Counted from the first letter of the stretch, positions 1 to 8,789 are shown. The stretch: 38,991 nucleotides of DNA from Acidimicrobiaceae bacterium (GCA_009843735.1 VYCW01000037.1:1-38991); one strand, 5' to 3'. Translations and numbers: made by a program. Notes: a model not told the origin generated them from the sequence alone.

Positions 1-433
1 GCACGATCTCGCGCACGGCCACGAACGTGCCCAGCATGGCGATGGAGAAGTACGGGCCGCGCAGCCGCATCGTGGCCCGCCCGATCACCCCGGCCAGCGC
101 CCCCGCCACCAGCGCGCCGAGGACTATGGCGGGGAAGGGCGGCCAGCCGATGCCGAGGGCGTTGGCCTGCAGCGACATCATGATCGCGGTCACGTAGGCG
201 CCGATGCCGAACCACACCGCGTGGCCGAAGTCGACGTAGCCGGTGAAGCCGCCGGTGAGGTTCCAGTTGGTGGCCACGGCCACGCTGGTGAACATCAGGG
301 TCATCGTGAACAGGGTCGAGTCGCTGGCTCCCAGCATCGGCAGCACGATGAGCCATACCAGGACCACCGCCAGTGCCGACCGCACCGCAGTCCGGGTACG
401 GCTGCCCGCAAGCAGTTGCCTGATCCTGCTCAT
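1..433 (-). CDS. livM: Branched-chain amino acid-type ABC transporter permease LivM, C-terminal part outside window
   Basis: Reading the minus strand from the ATG at 433 gives about 144 codons of a hydrophobic protein that runs off the left edge, so only the N-terminal half is present. The first 30 residues form a membrane segment. The stretch WNLTGGFTGYVDFGHAVWFG followed by IGAYVTA is the conserved early part of LivM permeases, and later residues include RGPYFSIAMLGTF, also typical of the family. LivM pairs with LivH to form the membrane channel of HAAT-family importers for branched-chain amino acids, amides or small carboxylates. The start overlaps the stop of the upstream fusion gene by four bases (ATGA), which indicates translational coupling. 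The ATPase genes livG and livF probably lie beyond the left edge. The substrate is not predictable. Confidence 0.9.
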   Translation of the reverse strand, partial: MSRIRQLLAGSRTRTAVRSALAVVLVWLIVLPMLGASDSTLFTMTLMFTSVAVATNWNLTGGFTGYVDFGHAVWFGIGAYVTAIMMSLQANALGIGWPPFPAIVLGALVAGALAGVIGRATMRLRGPYFSIAMLGTFVAVREIV

Positions 434-2607
434 GCCGCCGTCGCGTCCACGGGCCGGAGGCCGCCGAAGAGGCCCTGGGGCCGTAGCACCAGGGCGGCCA
501 CCAGGATTACGAACGACGCCACCACGGCCAGGTTCGTGCCGACCCCCGCCACGTAGATGGCCAGCCCGGCCTCGATCAGGCCCAGCACCATCGCCCCGCC
601 CAGCGCCCCCCGTACCGATCCGAGACCGGCCATGGCGGTGATGGCGAAGGCCTTCAACGTCAGCGGCGGCCCCTGGAAGGGCTGGACGGCCAGCACCGGG
701 CTCACCAGCGCGCCGGCGGCGCCGGTGATGCCGATACACAGCGCGAAGACGATCAGGTACACCTTGGAGACGTCGATGCCGACGATGCGGGCCGCCTCCC
801 GGTTCTGGGCCGCGGCCCGGATGCCCTTCCCGAGACGGCTCCGGCTCAGGAACAGGCTCAGGCCGCCCAGCACCCCCAGGGCCACCACCAGGATCCAGAA
901 CTTGGTGACCGGCACCGTCAGGGAGTCGGTGATCCGCCAGCTGCCGTCCAGCGCGGTGCTCGACCGGCGGAAGTCGGCCGAGAAGATCAGCTTCAGGACG
1001 TTCTGGAGGATGATGGCCAGCCCGAACATCACCAGCAGCGACACCAGGTGGGGACGGTCGATGACCCGGTCCACCAGCAGCCGCTGCACCCCGTACCCGA
1101 ACGCCATCATCACCACGAACACCACCGGCACCGACACGAACGGGTCGATGCCCCACACGTCGTTGCCCAGCCAGGCCAGGTAGGCGCCGACCATCACGAA
1201 CTCGCCGTGGGCGATGTTGATGACGCCCATCACGCCCCAGATCACCGAGAAGCCCAGCACCAGCACGGCGTACATTCCGCCCAGCGCGATGCCGTTGACG
1301 ATGGCCTGGGGCAGCTGACCCAGCCCGGACGACCGGCCGCCCGAACCGGCGCCTCCGCTGCCGTCACCGAGCGGGTACCGCAGCTCCGCGGTCGCGGCCG
1401 CGTCGGGAGCGACCACCACGATCTCGCCGTCGAGCACCTGCACCATGCCCATCGGCTTGCTCACGTTCACGCCCCGGTCGTCGAAGCTGATCGGGCCGTA
1501 GAAGGTGTCCGCCGAGAGCTGTCGCAGCGCGGCCCGGACCGCGGCGGTGTCGGTCGATCCGGCTGCCTCGATGGCGAGGTGCAGGGCTAGCGCGGCGGCG
1601 GTGGCGCTGGCGGCCTGGTAGACGGGCGGCTCGCCCCAGAGGCTCTCGTAGTAGCCGGCGTAGTCGGCGGCACTGCCGAAGTAGGGGCCCGCGTACTCCA
1701 TGGACGGCTCCCACTGGGTCGGCCCCAGCACGCCGTCCACGTCGTCGCCGAGCTCGGCGACCAGCTTGGGATTGGACGGCCCGACGGTGATCAGCATCCC
1801 GTCGGGCTCGAAGCCGAGCTCCTTGGCCGAGTTCACGAACAGGACCGCGTCGTTGTAGTGGCCGCCCCCCACGAACAGGTCGGGGTCGAGGTCGCGGAAC
1901 TTCGTCATGATGGCGGAGGTGTCCTGGATGTCCTTGGGGTAGGTCTCGACGGCCAGCACCTCGATTCCGGTGGCCTCCAGGTGCCGGACCGCCCCCTGGG
2001 CGACCGCGGTGGCGAACGAGGTGTCCTCGTGGGCGATGACCGCGGTACGGGCGCCCCGGGCGGCCAGGGCCTCGACGCCCGAGCGGGTGTAGTCGCTGGC
2101 GATGGTGGCCACCAGGAACAGGTTCTGGAACCCGCGCTCGAACATGGTGTCGGAGGTGCCGTTGCCCTCCACCATCAAGACGTTGTTGGCCTCGGCGATG
2201 GCGCTGGTGCCGGTGGTGAGCCCGCTGGAGTAGGGGCCGAGCAGGAAGTCGACCCGGTCGTCGTCGATGAGGCGCTGGGTGAGGTTGCCGGCGGTGTCGG
2301 CGTCGGACTCGTCGTCGTAGTAGACGATCTCGGCCCGGTAGCGCTCGTCGCCGACGCTGATGCCGCCGTGGATGTCGTTCACCCACCTGAGCCAGGTGTC
2401 GTAGCCCTGCCGGGAGTCCTTGCCCTCAACCGAGTACTTGCCGGTCTCGCTCAGCGCGGCGCCGAGCCGGATGGTCCCCGCGAAGTCGCCCGTGGCCGTG
2501 CCCGGCGAGCGAGGGTCGGCTGCGCCGTCGCCCCCACCGCCGCAGCCCGCCATCAGCGGCGCCCAAGCGAGCAGCACGATCGCCAGCAGCGATCTCAGCC
2601 TCAGCAC
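430..2607 (-). CDS. Fused solute-binding lipoprotein and LivH permease of a HAAT-family ABC importer
   Basis: One reading frame of about 725 residues encodes two normally separate proteins. Residues 1-25 are a lipoprotein signal with lipobox LMAGC. Residues to about 414 form a periplasmic-binding-protein type I (LivK-like) domain, with DSRQGYDTWLRW, LLGPYSSGLTTGTSA and PTQWEPSM. A Gly/Ser-rich linker follows (about 415-428), then a full LivH permease of about 297 residues starting near LPQAIVNGIALGGMYAVLVLG, with INIAHGEFVM and GLGSVRGALGGA. I chose the GTG at 2607 because it sits directly before the hydrophobic signal; a longer frame upstream lacks signal character. The neighbouring copy of the binding protein ends exactly where this linker begins, so read-through fusion of adjacent genes is the likely origin. 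A single-base sequencing error at the junction is the main alternative. Confidence 0.85.
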   Translation of the reverse strand: MLRLRSLLAIVLLAWAPLMAGCGGGGDGAADPRSPGTATGDFAGTIRLGAALSETGKYSVEGKDSRQGYDTWLRWVNDIHGGISVGDERYRAEIVYYDDESDADTAGNLTQRLIDDDRVDFLLGPYSSGLTTGTSAIAEANNVLMVEGNGTSDTMFERGFQNLFLVATIASDYTRSGVEALAARGARTAVIAHEDTSFATAVAQGAVRHLEATGIEVLAVETYPKDIQDTSAIMTKFRDLDPDLFVGGGHYNDAVLFVNSAKELGFEPDGMLITVGPSNPKLVAELGDDVDGVLGPTQWEPSMEYAGPYFGSAADYAGYYESLWGEPPVYQAASATAAALALHLAIEAAGSTDTAAVRAALRQLSADTFYGPISFDDRGVNVSKPMGMVQVLDGEIVVVAPDAAATAELRYPLGDGSGGAGSGGRSSGLGQLPQAIVNGIALGGMYAVLVLGFSVIWGVMGVINIAHGEFVMVGAYLAWLGNDVWGIDPFVSVPVVFVVMMAFGYGVQRLLVDRVIDRPHLVSLLVMFGLAIILQNVLKLIFSADFRRSSTALDGSWRITDSLTVPVTKFWILVVALGVLGGLSLFLSRSRLGKGIRAAAQNREAARIVGIDVSKVYLIVFALCIGITGAAGALVSPVLAVQPFQGPPLTLKAFAITAMAGLGSVRGALGGAMVLGLIEAGLAIYVAGVGTNLAVVASFVILVAALVLRPQGLFGGLRPVDATAA
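1469..1659. repeat. 191-bp direct repeat, copy A, inside the fusion gene
   Basis: These 191 bases are identical to 2796-2986 at a constant offset of 1327. They encode the C-terminal part of the binding domain. Flanking parts of the two genes are similar but diverged, so this perfect block suggests recent gene conversion or a recent duplication. Confidence 0.9.
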
Positions 2608-2689
2608 GTCTGGACCGTAGCCGTGTCCGGTGCGACGACGCGATGACGCCGGCGAACCGGTCGTCCTCGGTGAAGCTGATGTCGGCCGC

Positions 2690-3913
2690 TTAGCCGAAGG
2701 GGTACTGGATCTGGGCCGTGGCTGCCTCATTGGGGGCCACGACCACGATGTTGCCGTCGAGTATCTGGACCGTGCCCATCGGCTTGCCGACGTTGACGCC
2801 CCGGTCGTCGAAGCTGATCGGGCCGTAGAAGGTGTCCGCCGAGAGCTGTCGCAGCGCGGCCCGGACCGCGGCGGTGTCGGTCGATCCGGCTGCCTCGATG
2901 GCGAGGTGCAGGGCTAGCGCGGCGGCGGTGGCGCTGGCGGCCTGGTAGACGGGCGGCTCGCCCCAGAGGCTCTCGTAGTAGCCGGCATAGTCGGCGGCCG
3001 TCCCGAAGTACGGACCGGAGTAGGCCATGGACGGCTCCCACTGGGTCGGACCGAGCACGCCGTCGACGTCGCGGCCCAGCTCGGCGACCAGCCTGGGATT
3101 GGACGGGCCGACGGTGATCAGCATGCCGGCGGGCTCGAAGCCGATCTCCCGGGCTGAGTTCACGAACAGCACCGCGTCGTTGTAGTGGCCGCCCCCGACG
3201 AACAGGTCGGGGTCGAGGTCGCGGAACTTCGTCATGATGGCCGACACGTCCTGGATGCCCTCCGGGTAGGCCTCGGTGGCCAGCACCTCGATGCCGTTGG
3301 CCTCCAGGTGGCGGACCGCCCCCTGGGCCACCGCAGTGGCGAACAACGTGTCCTCGTGGGCGACGACCGCGGTGCGGGCCCCCTGGGCCGCCAGGGCCTC
3401 GATGCTGGAGCGGGTGTAGTCGCTGGCGATGGTGGCCACCAGGAACAGGTTCTGGAAGCCCCGCTCGAACAGGGCGTCGGAGGCGCCGCTGCCCTCCACC
3501 ATCAGCACGTCGCTGGCCTCGGCGATGGCGCTGGTGCCGGTGGTGAGGCCGCTCGAGTAGGGGCCCAGCAGGAAGTCGACCCCATCTTCGTCGATCAGGC
3601 GCTGCGTGAGCCTGCCGGCGGTGTCGGCGTCGGACTCGTCGTCGTGGTACACGATCTCGGCCCGCTAGCGCTGATCTCCGACGCGAATGCCGCCGTAGAC
3701 CTCGTTCACCCACGTCAGCCAGGTGTCGTAACCCTGCCGGGTGTCCTTGCCCTCCATCGAGAACTTGCCGGTCTCGCTGACCGTGGCCCCGATCCGGACG
3801 GTGCCGTCGAAGGGGTCCGAGCTGCCCGGGCCGGCGGCCTCGCCGCTGCAGGCAGCCAGCAGCGGCAGCCAGACGAGCACCGTGATCCCGGCAAGAAGTC
3901 CTGCTCGTCGCAT
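2690..3913 (-). pseudogene. Duplicate HAAT-family solute-binding lipoprotein interrupted by one nonsense codon
   Basis: This is a tandem copy of the binding domain of the fusion gene next to it. The ATG at 3913 has GGAG upstream, and the product starts with a lipoprotein signal ending in LLAAC. It reads normally for about 82 residues to VGDQR, meets TAG at 3665-3667, then continues in the same frame to TAA at 2690-2692. In the intact paralogue the same position is a Tyr codon (context ERYRAEIV), so one C-to-G change explains the break. The rest (about 324 codons) has no other lesion, which points to a very recent mutation, a sequencing error or a polymorphism. As a whole it would be 407 residues, the usual length of the family. 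No good restart site is visible after the stop. Confidence 0.8.
2796..2986. repeat. 191-bp direct repeat, copy B, inside the broken binding-protein gene
   Basis: Identical partner of 1469-1659. The perfect block ends at a G/A difference (1660 versus 2987) and begins after a C/G difference (1468 versus 2795). It could mediate recombination that would delete about 1.3 kb. Confidence 0.9.
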
Positions 3914-4058
3914 GGGTGAACTCCAATCTGCCCGACGTGCGCTTCGGAGGCTAGTCAGACTCCGGGCGGGGCCGTGCTAGCCCGTTCGCCCGCGCGTGCC
4001 GCCATCGGGAGTTGCGTTCAGGGTGCGCGGTGCCTGCTGATCCTGCCATGATGACGCC

Positions 4059-5594
4059 ATGAAGGTTCCGCTCACAGTCCGCGACCACATCGACCGGGCC
4101 CTGTCCGTGTACCCAGACCGGGTCGCCTTCGTCGACGAGCCCGACCAGCCCGCGCCCTCGTTGGGCGAGGTCACCTTCGCGCGCATGGGCGAACTGGTCG
4201 ACGCCACCGGCGCAGGCCTCGACGCTCTCGGCGTGCCCATGGGAGGCCGGGTGGCCATGGTGTCGCACAACGCCGGGCGCCTGCTCACCTGCTTCTGGGG
4301 CGTCAGCGGCAACGGGCGCATCTTCGTGCCCATCAACTTCCGTCTCAGCCTCGACGAGGTGACCTACATCGTGGACCACTGCGGCGCCGACGTGCTGCTC
4401 GTCGATCCCGAGCTGGCCGGCGCCCTGGGTCCGGTGCCGTGCCGCCACAAGTTCGTGCTCGGCGTCGAGTCCGACCAGGCCCTGTTCCGGTTCGGCGAGA
4501 CCCCGCGGCCGTGGGAGCCCGACGAGGACGAGACCGCGGTCATCAACTACACCTCGGGCACCACCGCCCGGCCCAAGGGCGTGGAGCAGACCCACCGGAG
4601 CCTGTGGATCAACGCGGCCGTGTTCGGCCTGCACACCTCCGTCACCGACCGCGACAGATACCTGCACACCCTGCCCATGTTCCACTGCAACGGCTGGGGG
4701 ATGCCCTACGTGCTGGTCGGCACGGGCGCCAAGCAGGTGGTGCTGCGCAAGGTGGACGGGGCCGAGATCCTGCGCCGGGTGGACGCCCACGGCATCACCC
4801 TGCTGTGCGGCGCGCCGGCGGTGGTGGCCGCCATCCTCGACGCGGCCGCCGACTGGGACGGCCCGATCCCGGGTGCGGGGCGCACCCGCATGGTGGTGGC
4901 CGGCGCGCCCCCGCCGACCCGCACCATCGAGCGGGTGGAGACCGACCTGGGCTGGGAGTTCATCCAACTCTACGGCCTCACCGAGACGGCCCCGGTGCTG
5001 ACCATCAACCGCAGTCTCCACGAGTGGGACGATCTCTCGCCGGCCGAGCGGGCCCGCAAACTGTCGCGCCAGGGCGTGCCCGCGCTGGGAGTGCGCATGC
5101 AGGTGAGCGCCTCCGGCGAGTTCCTGGCCCGCTGCAACCATGTGCTGGAGGGCTACTGGGAGCAGCCCGACGCCACCGCGGACGCCATTCGCGACGGCTG
5201 GTTCCACACCGGCGACGGCGGGTACCTCGACGACGACGGCCACTACATGATCACCGACCGCAAGAAGGACGTGATCATCTCCGGGGGCGAGAACGTGTCG
5301 TCGATCGAGGTGGAGGACGCGCTGTTCTCGCATCCGGCAGTGGCTGAGGTGGCTGTGATCGGCGTGCCCCACGAGAAGTGGGGCGAGACACCGAAGGCGC
5401 TGGTGGTGCTGGCTCCCGGGTCCGACGCCACGCCCGAGGAGCTGATCGCCCACTGCCGGGAGCGCATCGCCCACTACAAGTGCCCCACCTCGGTGGAGAT
5501 GCGCGACGAGCTGGCCCGGACCGCCACCGGCAAGCTCCAGAAGTTCAAGCTGCGGGCCCCCTACTGGGAGGGCATGACCAAAGCCGTCAACTAG
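4059..5594 (+). CDS. AMP-dependent acyl-CoA synthetase/ligase
   Basis: The 511-residue product is an ANL-superfamily adenylating enzyme, which makes an acyl-adenylate and then an acyl-CoA from a carboxylic acid. The ATP-binding P-loop YTSGTTARPKG is at about 164-174, the A5 motif YGLTET near 305, the hinge region DGWFHTGDGGYLDDDG near 379-394, and the catalytic lysine of the C-terminal ATGKLQKFKLR motif is about K492. Length is normal for medium-chain or aromatic acyl-CoA ligases. The ATG at 4059 fits the family N-terminus. It is divergent from the transporter block, so it may activate an imported carboxylate. The serine hydrolase gene follows after a 162-base gap that has its own promoter-like sequence. 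The acid specificity cannot be read. Confidence 0.93.
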   Translation: MKVPLTVRDHIDRALSVYPDRVAFVDEPDQPAPSLGEVTFARMGELVDATGAGLDALGVPMGGRVAMVSHNAGRLLTCFWGVSGNGRIFVPINFRLSLDEVTYIVDHCGADVLLVDPELAGALGPVPCRHKFVLGVESDQALFRFGETPRPWEPDEDETAVINYTSGTTARPKGVEQTHRSLWINAAVFGLHTSVTDRDRYLHTLPMFHCNGWGMPYVLVGTGAKQVVLRKVDGAEILRRVDAHGITLLCGAPAVVAAILDAAADWDGPIPGAGRTRMVVAGAPPPTRTIERVETDLGWEFIQLYGLTETAPVLTINRSLHEWDDLSPAERARKLSRQGVPALGVRMQVSASGEFLARCNHVLEGYWEQPDATADAIRDGWFHTGDGGYLDDDGHYMITDRKKDVIISGGENVSSIEVEDALFSHPAVAEVAVIGVPHEKWGETPKALVVLAPGSDATPEELIAHCRERIAHYKCPTSVEMRDELARTATGKLQKFKLRAPYWEGMTKAVN

Positions 5595-5698
5595 TGGTAT
5601 GTCGGAGAAGCGGTGACCCGCATGGCGAACGCTTCGACCTACTTGGACCCGTAGATGGCCCGGATCATCAAATCCGCGACACACCACCAGCACTGGGA

Positions 5699-5732
5699 TT
5701 GACAACGCAATGCACGCATGCCGCGCATTGCG
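5699..5732 (+). promoter_or_regulatory. Putative -35 box and operator-like inverted repeat before the serine hydrolase gene
   Basis: TTGACA at 5699-5704 matches a sigma-70 -35 box. It is followed at once by an 8-base inverted repeat, CGCAATGC (5706-5713) and GCATTGCG (5725-5732), separated by 11 bases containing GCATGC. The repeat covers the region where RNA polymerase would sit, 25 bases before the chosen GTG. It differs from the ATATATG element found elsewhere in the window, so a different regulator is likely. Confidence 0.4.
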
Positions 5733-5756
5733 CTGCCAGTTCCGTACGGTTGCACC

Positions 5757-6863
5757 GTGACTGGCATCGACGGCAAGGCCGTCGGCGCGCTCGTGGAGCG
5801 GGCCCGGCGGGAGGTGGACTCCGGGCTGCTGCCGGCCGCCCAGCTGGCTCTGGCTCTCGAGGGCGAGATCGTGGTGTCGGAGGCGCTGGGCGGCTGCACG
5901 ACCGACACCCGGTTCCACACCTACTCCGCGGTGAAGCCGACGGTGGCCCTCACCGCCATGGAACTGGCCGCTGATGGCCTCTTCGACAAGTTCGCGCCGG
6001 TGAGTTACGTGCTGCCGTCCTTCGGGGCCAACGGCAAGAAAGCCATCACCGTGTCGCAGGTGATGCTCCACGCCGCCGGCTTCCCGTACGCGCCCCTAGG
6101 GCGCACCGAAACCACCGACCGCGCCGCCCGGCTGGCGGCCTACGCCTCCTGGCGCACCGACTGGGAGCCTGGCACCCGGTTCGAGTACCACGCCCTGTCG
6201 GCTCACTGGGTGCTGGCCGACATCGTCACCGAGGTGACCGGACGCCCCTACGCCGACGTGATCGCCGAGCGGGTGATGGAGCCCTCGGGCTGCTCCCGGT
6301 GGCTGGGCATCAGCACCGACGACCAGGACGATGTGGCCGATGTCGCCGGCGTGGGCTCGGAGCCGTCCGCGGAGGAGCTGGCCGCAATCGGTCTTGAAGA
6401 GCTGCCCGGCCGGATCGGCACCGAGGTGCTGGCGGCCTTCAACCGGCCCTGGCTGCGGGCTGCCGGGGTTCCCGGGGGTGGCGGGATCGCTCGGGCCACC
6501 GAGATGGCCCGGTGGTACCAAGCGGTGCTCCACAACCCCGACTGCTTTCTGCACCCCGAGGTACGCCACGACGCTATGGCCGTCCGCCAGGACCAACCCG
6601 ACTGGACGGGGACGCCCGCCAATCGCTCACACGCGTTCGTCCTGGCCGGCAACGACGGCAAGGCCGGCATGCGCGGACACGGGCATGGAGCCCCCGCCGA
6701 GGCCTTCGGCCACGGCGGTGCCGCCGGCCAGATCGCCTGGGCCGATCCGGCCAGCGGGATCTCGTTCGCCTACCTCACCAACGGCCTGGACCGCAACGAC
6801 CTCGCCTCAGCCCGCCGCCGTGTCGCCCTCTCTACGAGGGCGCTGGCCTGTGTCAGACAATAG
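5757..6863 (+). CDS. Beta-lactamase-family serine hydrolase (class C/EstB type)
   Basis: The 368-residue product belongs to the beta-lactamase/D-alanyl-D-alanine carboxypeptidase fold used by esterases such as EstB. The nucleophile motif SxxK is SAVK at S57-K60 (context HTYSAVKPTVALTAME). The second-motif tyrosine is probably Y144 in YHALSAHW, and the third motif is HGGAAGQ starting near H319. No signal peptide is visible, so it is probably cytoplasmic and acts on a small ester, lactone or amide. An upstream in-frame ATG at 5718 would place coding sequence inside the inverted repeat at 5706-5732, so I prefer GTG 5757. It may release the acid used by the CoA ligase upstream. Confidence 0.88.
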   Translation: MTGIDGKAVGALVERARREVDSGLLPAAQLALALEGEIVVSEALGGCTTDTRFHTYSAVKPTVALTAMELAADGLFDKFAPVSYVLPSFGANGKKAITVSQVMLHAAGFPYAPLGRTETTDRAARLAAYASWRTDWEPGTRFEYHALSAHWVLADIVTEVTGRPYADVIAERVMEPSGCSRWLGISTDDQDDVADVAGVGSEPSAEELAAIGLEELPGRIGTEVLAAFNRPWLRAAGVPGGGGIARATEMARWYQAVLHNPDCFLHPEVRHDAMAVRQDQPDWTGTPANRSHAFVLAGNDGKAGMRGHGHGAPAEAFGHGGAAGQIAWADPASGISFAYLTNGLDRNDLASARRRVALSTRALACVRQ

Positions 6864-6881
6864 AACTGATTGAAACATACT

Positions 6882-6895
6882 TATATAGCTGTATA
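6882..6895. promoter_or_regulatory. Orphan AT-rich palindrome in a convergent gap
   Basis: TATATAGCTGTATA is a near-perfect 14-base palindrome (six of seven pairs) inside a 183-base gap (6864-7046) between two convergent genes. The gap is unusually AT-rich for this DNA and also has GGGGTGACCCC at about 6904-6914. Nothing coding is convincing there. It looks like an operator or promoter left behind after gene loss, or a regulatory site for a transcript I cannot define. Confidence 0.3.
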
Positions 6896-7046
6896 GTACG
6901 GGTGGGGTGACCCCGTGAACTTGGGTTTCAACCGGACTCGGCCACCACGGGGCCACCCCACTCGGACGACCAGGATAGCACTGGCACATCACCGCGCAAC
7001 ATGAAGAACAATAGAATCATTCCAAGGGGCGTAGCCGACAGCCGGG

Positions 7047-8732
7047 TCAGTCCACCACGGCGAGAGGCGCCAGTGCGTCGATGTCGGTGACCACGTCGAT
7101 CACGCTGGGCCGCCCCGACTCCACGGCCTGAGCCAGAGCCGGTGCGAAGTCGCGGGGTTTGGTGACACGCAGGCCGAGTGCTCCGATGTGGGTGGCCAGC
7201 GCGGCGAAGTCGACCATCGTGAACTTCCACAGGTCGGAGGCGCCCCGCTCCGTCTGGACGCCGCCGTAAGCCCGGTCGAAGCCCCGCTTGGACTGGTTTC
7301 CCGAGGCGTTGTTGTTCACAACGGTGACGGCGGCGATGTTCCACCGGACCGCGGTCTCGATCTCGGCCACGTGGTACCAGAATCCTGAGTCTCCGGTGAA
7401 GCAGACCACCGGGCGGTCAGGCTGGGCGCACTTGGCCCCCAGTGCGGCCGGGAAGGCCCACCCGAGGTGGCCGGCCGAGCGCATGTAGTCCTGGCCGTCG
7501 GCCACGTCGAACATTCCGCCCATCCACATCCCCGCGTGGCCGGTGTCGACCACCACGATGGCGTCGGACGGGGTGTGCTCTGTGAGCTCGGCGCAGACCC
7601 GCTCGGGGCGCACCGGCACGGCGTCGGAGAGCAGCTCCGCCCCGTGCTCGGCCCGCCACTGCGCAACCGCCTCTCTGGCTGCGGCAGTCCATTCGGGCCT
7701 GGATACGGGCTCGCCCGCCCGGGCCAGCATCAAGCCGAGCACCGCGGCTGCATCGCCGCAGATGCCGATTGACCCGGCGTAGTGGCGCCCTATGGCCTCG
7801 GGGTCGATATCGATATGGATGGTGTCCGGGCCCGGCGGCGGCACCTGCCAGAAGTGGGTCGACATGCTGCCCGTCTCGCTGCCCACGTAGCAGACGAGGT
7901 CGGCCTGCGAGACGATGCGGTTGGCCGAGGCCCGCGAGTAGGTGCCGACCACCCCCACCGCCAGCCGGTGCCCCCCTGGGATCGAGTCCTTGCCGTTGAG
8001 GCTGGTGGCCACCGGAATGTCGAGCCGTTCGGCCAGCTCGACCAGCAGGCGGCCCGCACCCGACCATCTGGCGCCCCCGCCGGCCACCAGCACCGGGCGC
8101 TCGGCGGCCCGCAGCATCTGGACGGCGCGGTCCACATCGGTTGCCGCCGACGGGACCGGCCGGTGGGGCGGCACCGACGCATAGCGCGCCTCGGTGTGGG
8201 CCGCGGCCTCGATGGCGCCGGCGTCGAGCTGGCCCTCATTGCCCGCGAACTGGAGGTGCACCGGCCCGGGCGAGCCGGAGGTCGCTACCCGGAAGGCTTG
8301 GCGCACCATGTCCGGGATGCGTTCGGGGTCGTCGATGGTGGCGTTCCACTTGGTGACCGTCTCGAAGGCGGGCACGTCGTCGACCTCTTGGTAGACCTTG
8401 CGGAACTTCGTGGCCGGCTCGCGGCCGCCGGTGAGCGCGATCACCGGCGAATGGGCCAGAGCGGCGTCCCGCAAGCCGGCACACAGGTTGAGGGCGCCCA
8501 CCACCTGGGCCATGCACACGCCGGGCCGCCGCGACGCCCGGGCGTAGCCGTCGGCCATATACGCGGCCGGCTTCTCGCCGTGGGGGCGGATCCGCTTGAT
8601 GCCGGTGAGCCTCTCGATCTCCACCATCGTGCGCCGCAGCACCGCCGGCACCTGGAAGACGTGGGTGACGCCGTACTCCGAGAGCATCACGGCGAGCGCC
8701 TCAGCTCCGGTGCGTGTTGACATCTCTCCCAT
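7047..8732 (-). CDS. Thiamine-diphosphate-dependent enzyme, acetolactate synthase-like
   Basis: This 561-residue protein has the three-domain layout of the acetolactate synthase/benzoylformate decarboxylase family, which act on 2-oxo acids through a ThDP carbanion. The cofactor-activating glutamate is E53 in HGEKPAAYMADGYAR. The central domain has VLVAGGGARWSG. The C-terminal ThDP-binding motif starts GDSGFWYH at about 447 and ends with the NNN run at 473-475, where GDG is the usual opening, so GDS is a mild variant. The ATG at 8732 has AAGGGGG just upstream; a second ATG at 8723 is also possible. It is divergent from the PhyH gene, with the shared AT-rich element at 8790-8808 between them. 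Decarboxylase, carboligase and lyase activities cannot be told apart here. Confidence 0.88.
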   Translation of the reverse strand: MGEMSTRTGAEALAVMLSEYGVTHVFQVPAVLRRTMVEIERLTGIKRIRPHGEKPAAYMADGYARASRRPGVCMAQVVGALNLCAGLRDAALAHSPVIALTGGREPATKFRKVYQEVDDVPAFETVTKWNATIDDPERIPDMVRQAFRVATSGSPGPVHLQFAGNEGQLDAGAIEAAAHTEARYASVPPHRPVPSAATDVDRAVQMLRAAERPVLVAGGGARWSGAGRLLVELAERLDIPVATSLNGKDSIPGGHRLAVGVVGTYSRASANRIVSQADLVCYVGSETGSMSTHFWQVPPPGPDTIHIDIDPEAIGRHYAGSIGICGDAAAVLGLMLARAGEPVSRPEWTAAAREAVAQWRAEHGAELLSDAVPVRPERVCAELTEHTPSDAIVVVDTGHAGMWMGGMFDVADGQDYMRSAGHLGWAFPAALGAKCAQPDRPVVCFTGDSGFWYHVAEIETAVRWNIAAVTVVNNNASGNQSKRGFDRAYGGVQTERGASDLWKFTMVDFAALATHIGALGLRVTKPRDFAPALAQAVESGRPSVIDVVTDIDALAPLAVVD

Positions 8733-8789
8733 CGTCCCCCTTCGTAGCGGACGGCGCCGCCGCCCGGCTAGCCGGTCCGACTCGAATCA

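Noticed and set aside
2608-2689. Coding sequence between the fusion gene and the broken duplicate
   Set aside because: The minus-strand frame is open and joins the fusion gene, but it has no family match, lies before the lipoprotein signal and is probably leader DNA.
3665-3667. TAG in the duplicate binding-protein gene read as pyrrolysine or programmed read-through
   Set aside because: The paralogue has an ordinary Tyr there, no read-through signal is visible, and the family has no such residue; a simple point mutation is enough.
4048-4062. A four-codon frame ending in ATGA at the CoA ligase start
   Set aside because: Too short to support and without a ribosome site.
3951-6071. A 706-codon minus-strand open frame opposite the CoA ligase and serine hydrolase
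   Set aside because: It is a mirror frame of two well-recognised plus-strand genes, rich in His, Gly, Arg and Pro as GC-rich antisense frames are, and matches no family.
6904-6914. GGGGTGACCCC as a terminator hairpin between convergent genes
   Set aside because: The dyad has almost no loop and no T-run follows, so it would not form a normal intrinsic terminator.
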